Shown: in pieces, positions 6,377 through 9,215 of the stretch
How positions within the stretch are numbered: the first letter of the stretch is position 1
Layout of the letters: each line of letters starts with the position of its first letter
NCBI GenBank assembly: GCA_964365465.1
Contig: CAYIPT010000023.1
Coordinates: 1 to 9,215, forward strand
Length of the DNA stretch: 9,215 bases
Direction of reading: 5' to 3'
Source of the DNA: WO2-35-19 sp964365465
GTDB lineage: Bacteria; Patescibacteriota; Minisyncoccia; Phycocordibacterales; WO2-35-19
The notes under the pieces: model-generated
Databases searched by the model: none
Told to the model about the DNA's origin: nothing
What the model saw: the letters and a program-made list of their open reading frames with translations, nothing else
Program-made: the position numbers and the translations under genes

Positions 6377-7555
6377 ATGACAAAAAAAATATTATTGATA
6401 ATAGGAATAGCGGCAGTGGTGGGGATAGCGGCGTTTTTGATTTTGACTTCAAAGCCGGCGGTGGGACCGGGGGAGAATAGGGTTGGATTTTCAATAAGGG
6501 ACTATCTGCCTTTTGGCAGAAGCGATGATACAGAAACAAGCACAACAACCACCGAGGCAAATAACCAACAAAACTCATCAAACAATAATTTGCCGATTAT
6601 ACAAGAAAACAAACCTATACCGCGACTCAGAAAATTATCAAACGAGCCGGTGGCTGGAGCCGTTATTTTTAATACAGGAACCACCAAGGCCGGCGCCACA
6701 AGCACAATCAGATTTGTGGAAAAAGGCACGGGTAATGTTTATGAGGCCAAGTCCGATTCTTTAAGTATCCAGCGACTGACCAATACAACCATTCCAAAAA
6801 TAGTCAGGGCTTTTTGGTTACCCAACGGATCTGGATTTTTGGCCCAAACCATTATTTTAGAAAACGAAATTGTTGAAACCAACTTTGTTAAATTAAATAA
6901 AAATGCAGCTAGCTCTACCAATGAAAGTTTAACGCCATTTGGCACCATCATCGGCAAATTGCCGACGGGCATAAAAGAAATCACCATAAAACCGGACGGC
7001 TCCAAAATATTTTACTACACTATAAACGGCTCTTATTCAAATTGGTTTATTTCCAACCCCGACGGCACAGGAGCTACCCAAGTAATGACACATCCGCTGA
7101 CAGAATGGCTGTCAAAATGGGATTCAGCAAATACTATAATGATGCAAAACAAAGCCAGTTCTGAAGTCGTTGTTTATAATTATTTTTTTGATGTTTCAAG
7201 CAAGATTCTCAAAAAAGCGGGGGTCAATCCGGCCGGCATATCTCCCCAAACAAATACACTGCCTGAAAAATGCATTCAAACAAAAGACAAAAATCCAACT
7301 CTTTATTGCGCCGTGCCAAATCAGTGGCCAAGCGGCAATTATCCTGATGTCTGGTACAAGGGACTTGTTTCCACGGAGGACTTTATTGAGAAAATAGATA
7401 TAAATAACGGTATTTTTTACAATACAGCCGGTCTCACTTCCTTATCCGGCCAAAAAATAGATGCGGTTGATATAAGCATTTCCCCCGATGAGTCCCATCT
7501 CATTTTCCGAAACAAAATGGACGGCTATTTGTGGATGTTGAGGATAGATGAATAG
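6377..7555 (+). CDS. membrane-anchored beta-propeller-like (TolB/PD40-type) protein
   Basis: The gene starts one base after the pilin-fusion stop, so it belongs to the same operon. The 392-residue product has an uncleaved N-terminal anchor (about 4-24, ILLIIGIAAVVGIAAFLIL) and a Ser/Thr/Asn-rich spacer (about 50-75). The long extracytoplasmic beta-rich domain has WD40/PD40-like blades: FWLPNGSGFLAQ (about 147-158), IKPDGSKIFYY, ISNPDGTGATQVM and a last blade, ISISPDESHLIFRNKMDG (about 367-384) followed by LWMLRID. The P-D/N-G-S and S-P-D-E turns are typical of TolB-like propellers. A cysteine pair lies in CIQTKDKNPTLYC. Only some blades are clear, so the fold is inferred. It is likely a periplasmic or surface partner of the pilus proteins encoded before it. 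No enzymatic motif seen. Confidence 0.7.
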   Translation: MTKKILLIIGIAAVVGIAAFLILTSKPAVGPGENRVGFSIRDYLPFGRSDDTETSTTTTEANNQQNSSNNNLPIIQENKPIPRLRKLSNEPVAGAVIFNTGTTKAGATSTIRFVEKGTGNVYEAKSDSLSIQRLTNTTIPKIVRAFWLPNGSGFLAQTIILENEIVETNFVKLNKNAASSTNESLTPFGTIIGKLPTGIKEITIKPDGSKIFYYTINGSYSNWFISNPDGTGATQVMTHPLTEWLSKWDSANTIMMQNKASSEVVVYNYFFDVSSKILKKAGVNPAGISPQTNTLPEKCIQTKDKNPTLYCAVPNQWPSGNYPDVWYKGLVSTEDFIEKIDINNGIFYNTAGLTSLSGQKIDAVDISISPDESHLIFRNKMDGYLWMLRIDE

Positions 7556-7564
7556 TGGTATTAT
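7556..7564 (+). promoter_or_regulatory. extended -10 TGGTATTAT for a leaderless start at 7571
   Basis: TGGTATTAT fits the extended -10 form, with TATTAT at 7559-7564 and six bases to ATG 7571. TTGAGG at 7538-7543 could act as a -35 but the spacer is only 15 bases. The element begins right after the stop of the propeller gene (TAG 7553-7555), suggesting that the toxin-antitoxin-like gene has its own promoter. Confidence 0.55.
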
Positions 7565-7570
7565 GTTGCC

Positions 7571-8419
7571 ATGAAAGAAGATTTATTAAAAAAACTGAAT
7601 GAGTACTTTAAAGAAAGGCAGGATATTTCTTTTGCTTATTTATTTGGTTCTGTTGCTAAAAACCAATCGCACACAGAGTCCGATGTGGATATCGGAGTGT
7701 ATTTTACGCCAGCCACTCGTGGATTAGAATATGAGTCAGAGAACCGTTATTCTGGAGAAAGCGATGTTTGGAGCGATCTTGATCATCTCGTTGGGCGGCA
7801 TGTTGATATGGTTGTTTTGAATCGCGCCCCCTCCACCCTTTTTTCTGCTGTTTTAGAAGAAGGACGGTTGATTTTTTCAAAGAATGGTAGCTTGCCAGCG
7901 AGATTATCCGGCGCCATATCTGACTTGGCGGAAGAGTTTAGAAATTTTATTTCCGATTTTGTTAAAATAAAAGAGCGTTCAAAATCAATTACACCCAACA
8001 ATAGGGTTCGGCTTGAAAGAGTTGTGGATTTTATCCAAGACCAAATTCCTGATTTCAAAATTTTTGCTGGTATTGACCAAAAACATTATGAACGGGATAT
8101 ATCCGTAAAGAGAAACATTGAGCGTTGGGCCGAAACGCTCGCCAATGCTTCAATTGATATTGCAAAAATTTTGATTGCTTCAAAAAAGAGGCCGATTCCT
8201 CAAACCTATAAATCTATCATGAAAGAGCTGGCTTTTCTGGACAATTTTGATGAAGATATTGCGGCCAAGCTGGCCAAGTTTTCGGATATGAGAAATATTT
8301 TGTCGCACGAATACCTTGATTTAAGATTTGCTGTCATTGAAGAATTTGTGAGAGAAGGCGAACCGCTTTATAATTACTTATTAAAATACGCTAAAAGCGT
8401 GATAGAGTTAGAACATTAA
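7571..8419 (+). CDS. MNT nucleotidyltransferase-HEPN ribonuclease fusion (MntA-HepT type)
   Basis: This 282-residue soluble protein joins two domains usually encoded by adjacent genes. Residues 1-105 are a minimal nucleotidyltransferase: GS at 26-27, ten residues, then DVD (D38, D40), matching GSX10DXD exactly, and a third acidic residue in RHVDMVV (D79). Residues about 112-280 are an all-helical HEPN (DUF86/HepT) domain with RNILSHEY at 241-248, a perfect RX4HXY ribonuclease motif (R241, H246, Y248). In characterised two-gene systems MntA adds AMP units to the HepT tyrosine next to this motif and blocks its RNase activity. Here both activities appear intact in one chain, so modification in cis is possible. 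It has its own extended -10 and ATG 7571 follows it by six bases. Its target and link to the secretion cluster are unknown. Confidence 0.9.
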   Translation: MKEDLLKKLNEYFKERQDISFAYLFGSVAKNQSHTESDVDIGVYFTPATRGLEYESENRYSGESDVWSDLDHLVGRHVDMVVLNRAPSTLFSAVLEEGRLIFSKNGSLPARLSGAISDLAEEFRNFISDFVKIKERSKSITPNNRVRLERVVDFIQDQIPDFKIFAGIDQKHYERDISVKRNIERWAETLANASIDIAKILIASKKRPIPQTYKSIMKELAFLDNFDEDIAAKLAKFSDMRNILSHEYLDLRFAVIEEFVREGEPLYNYLLKYAKSVIELEH

Positions 8420-8426
8420 TATTAAT
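8415..8426. repeat. 12-bp AT palindrome at the end of the MNT-HEPN gene
   Basis: ATTAATATTAAT is a perfect palindrome that includes the stop codon (TAA 8417-8419). It is AT-only, with no GC stem or T-run, so it is not a convincing terminator. It could be a protein-binding site or chance in AT-rich DNA. Confidence 0.3.
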
Positions 8427-8460
8427 TTAATAAAATGAAAGGAGGCCATTGCTGACCCCC

Positions 8461-8489
8461 TTGAACTTGGAACTGATTTCTTGAACTTG
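8461..8489. repeat. short direct repeat TTGAACTTG
   Basis: TTGAACTTG occurs at 8461-8469 and 8481-8489, 20 bases apart, in the 72-base gap between the two convergent genes. It lies just inside the GC-richer segment. No gene or clear terminator is seen in 8420-8491. Function unknown; it may be remnant sequence at a junction. Confidence 0.4.
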
Positions 8490-8491
8490 AA

Positions 8492-9211
8492 CTACCCCTT
8501 GCCGCCGCTACCCGGCGCCCCTACCTTTCTTTCAAAGGTAGTGGTGGAACAGTGCCCTTTTGAACAGACCGTTAGTGTGGTCGGGCCCAAGGGTGGCAAT
8601 CCTGCGCCGGCGGGGAACATCACAATGTTGCTTGTGGGCGACCTTTGGATTTCAGTTGCAATCAACAATCGGCCCACAATCACGGTCGCGTCGGCGGGAA
8701 GAGACGGAAGGGCCACAAAGTAGCGGCCATCTCCTTTCATTACCCCCTCGCTCCCGAACTGGGGTCCAGGAGTTGACGCCTGCCACGGGTTAACTTCCAC
8801 CGCCAATCTTTCAATCTTGCCCTTGTCGAGGCGAACCACCTCAACGGAGCAGAGCTGCAGAAAGAAGGGTAGGGCGCCGGATAACGCACTGCTGTCATAA
8901 ATCAGGTTACTGCCGATCTGATCCCCCCAACCCAGCTCGCCGAGCTTCACTTCGTCTCCATTGCAGTTTTTACCCTGCAGGAGATATGTACCCGGCTGCG
9001 TGGTCGTAAGCCACACTTTGCGTCCGAAGCCGTTGATTTCGGACTCAGTGATGAGTCCGCCGCCCGAAATGGACGGGGTGTCCGACGGGAGAGGGAAGTT
9101 GACGGTCGCCCAAGCTTGGGCTGTGGCGTGTCGGTCCATTTTCACGGTTTCCGCCTTCTGGCCAAAGGCCAAAAAGGCGAATGAAGCGAAGCAAAAAGTC
9201 AGTTTTTTCAT
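8492..9211 (-). CDS. secreted protein of unknown function in a GC-rich segment
   Basis: The frame is open for 239 residues from ATG 9211 to TAG at 8492-8494. It begins with a plausible signal peptide (MKKLTFCFASFAFLAFG, possible cleavage after QKA at about residue 20). The mature part is polar and beta-rich, with segments such as ATVNFPLPSD, KVWLTTTQPGTYLLQGKNC and RYFVALPSLPADATVIVG, five cysteines overall (C7, C83, C121, C216, C221) and a glycine-rich end (GAPGSGGKG). I recognise no family. The signal peptide makes this strand the likely coding one; overlapping plus-strand frames are short and lack such features. Base composition differs: the blocks 8641-8700 and 8941-9000 have 32 G+C of 60, against 21-22 of 60 in blocks sampled at 7621 and 2641. 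It may be acquired DNA, or the contig may be joined wrongly here. Only four bases upstream of the ATG are visible, so its promoter cannot be judged. Confidence 0.6.
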   Translation of the reverse strand: MKKLTFCFASFAFLAFGQKAETVKMDRHATAQAWATVNFPLPSDTPSISGGGLITESEINGFGRKVWLTTTQPGTYLLQGKNCNGDEVKLGELGWGDQIGSNLIYDSSALSGALPFFLQLCSVEVVRLDKGKIERLAVEVNPWQASTPGPQFGSEGVMKGDGRYFVALPSLPADATVIVGRLLIATEIQRSPTSNIVMFPAGAGLPPLGPTTLTVCSKGHCSTTTFERKVGAPGSGGKG

Positions 9212-9215
9212 GGTA

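Noticed and set aside
8435..8455. AAAGGAGG at 8438-8445 as a ribosome binding site, with mini-frames nearby (MKGGHC; a TTG-started 11-residue frame)
   Set aside because: The six-codon frame contains the motif rather than following it, and the TTG start is only three bases after it. No credible coding sequence results.
8481..8723. Plus-strand frame opposite the GC-rich secreted protein gene
   Set aside because: It is 80 residues with no signal peptide or domain, and lies wholly opposite a 239-residue frame that begins with a credible signal peptide.
1..9215. CRISPR array, insertion sequence or integrase
   Set aside because: No regularly spaced repeats, transposase or recombinase motifs, or terminal inverted repeats were seen on reading through the window.

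Overview
The window looks like a piece of a Candidate Phyla Radiation (Patescibacteria, probably Parcubacteria-like) genome. The reasons are gene content and style: a PrgI / TraC-like / VirB4 cluster, a two-helix VirB2/TrbC-type pilin carrying a C-terminal extracytoplasmic domain, small membrane proteins, AT-rich DNA, very tight gene packing and almost no Shine-Dalgarno sites in front of starts. This assignment rests on recognising families, not on a phylogeny. No relaxase, VirD4 coupling protein or rRNA/tRNA gene is visible.

Layout. (1) Positions 1-669: the end of a truncated membrane protein, two single-helix microproteins (27 and 28 aa) and a PrgI-family membrane protein. (2) 677-3568: a TraC-like protein, the VirB4 ATPase and a two-helix membrane protein, with starts and stops touching or overlapping. 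(3) 3548-4365, minus strand: a two-gene operon of small membrane proteins, one with a bacterial PH domain, converging tail-to-tail on the first cluster. (4) 4433-7555: a secreted Ig-like protein, a pilin fused to a peptidase-like domain, and a membrane-anchored beta-propeller-like protein. (5) 7571-8419: a single-chain fusion of a MNT nucleotidyltransferase with a HEPN ribonuclease, i.e. a MntA-HepT type toxin-antitoxin pair in one polypeptide. (6) 8440-9215: a clearly GC-richer stretch with one secreted protein of unknown function on the minus strand.

How it fits together. Blocks 1, 2 and 4 read as one type IV secretion/pilus apparatus. VirB4 would energise assembly, PrgI and the small membrane proteins would form the inner-membrane platform, and the VirB2-like protein would supply the pilus subunit. 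The fused peptidase-like domain could open the peptidoglycan locally. The Ig-like and propeller proteins would sit outside the membrane as scaffold or adhesive parts. What the machine moves (DNA or protein) cannot be told from this window.

A recurring regulatory theme is visible: four starts (677, 4365 minus, 4433, 7571) have a -10-like hexamer ending 6 or 7 bases before the ATG, two of them with the extended -10 form TGGTATNAT. This predicts leaderless mRNAs. It also moves two starts downstream of the longest reading frame.
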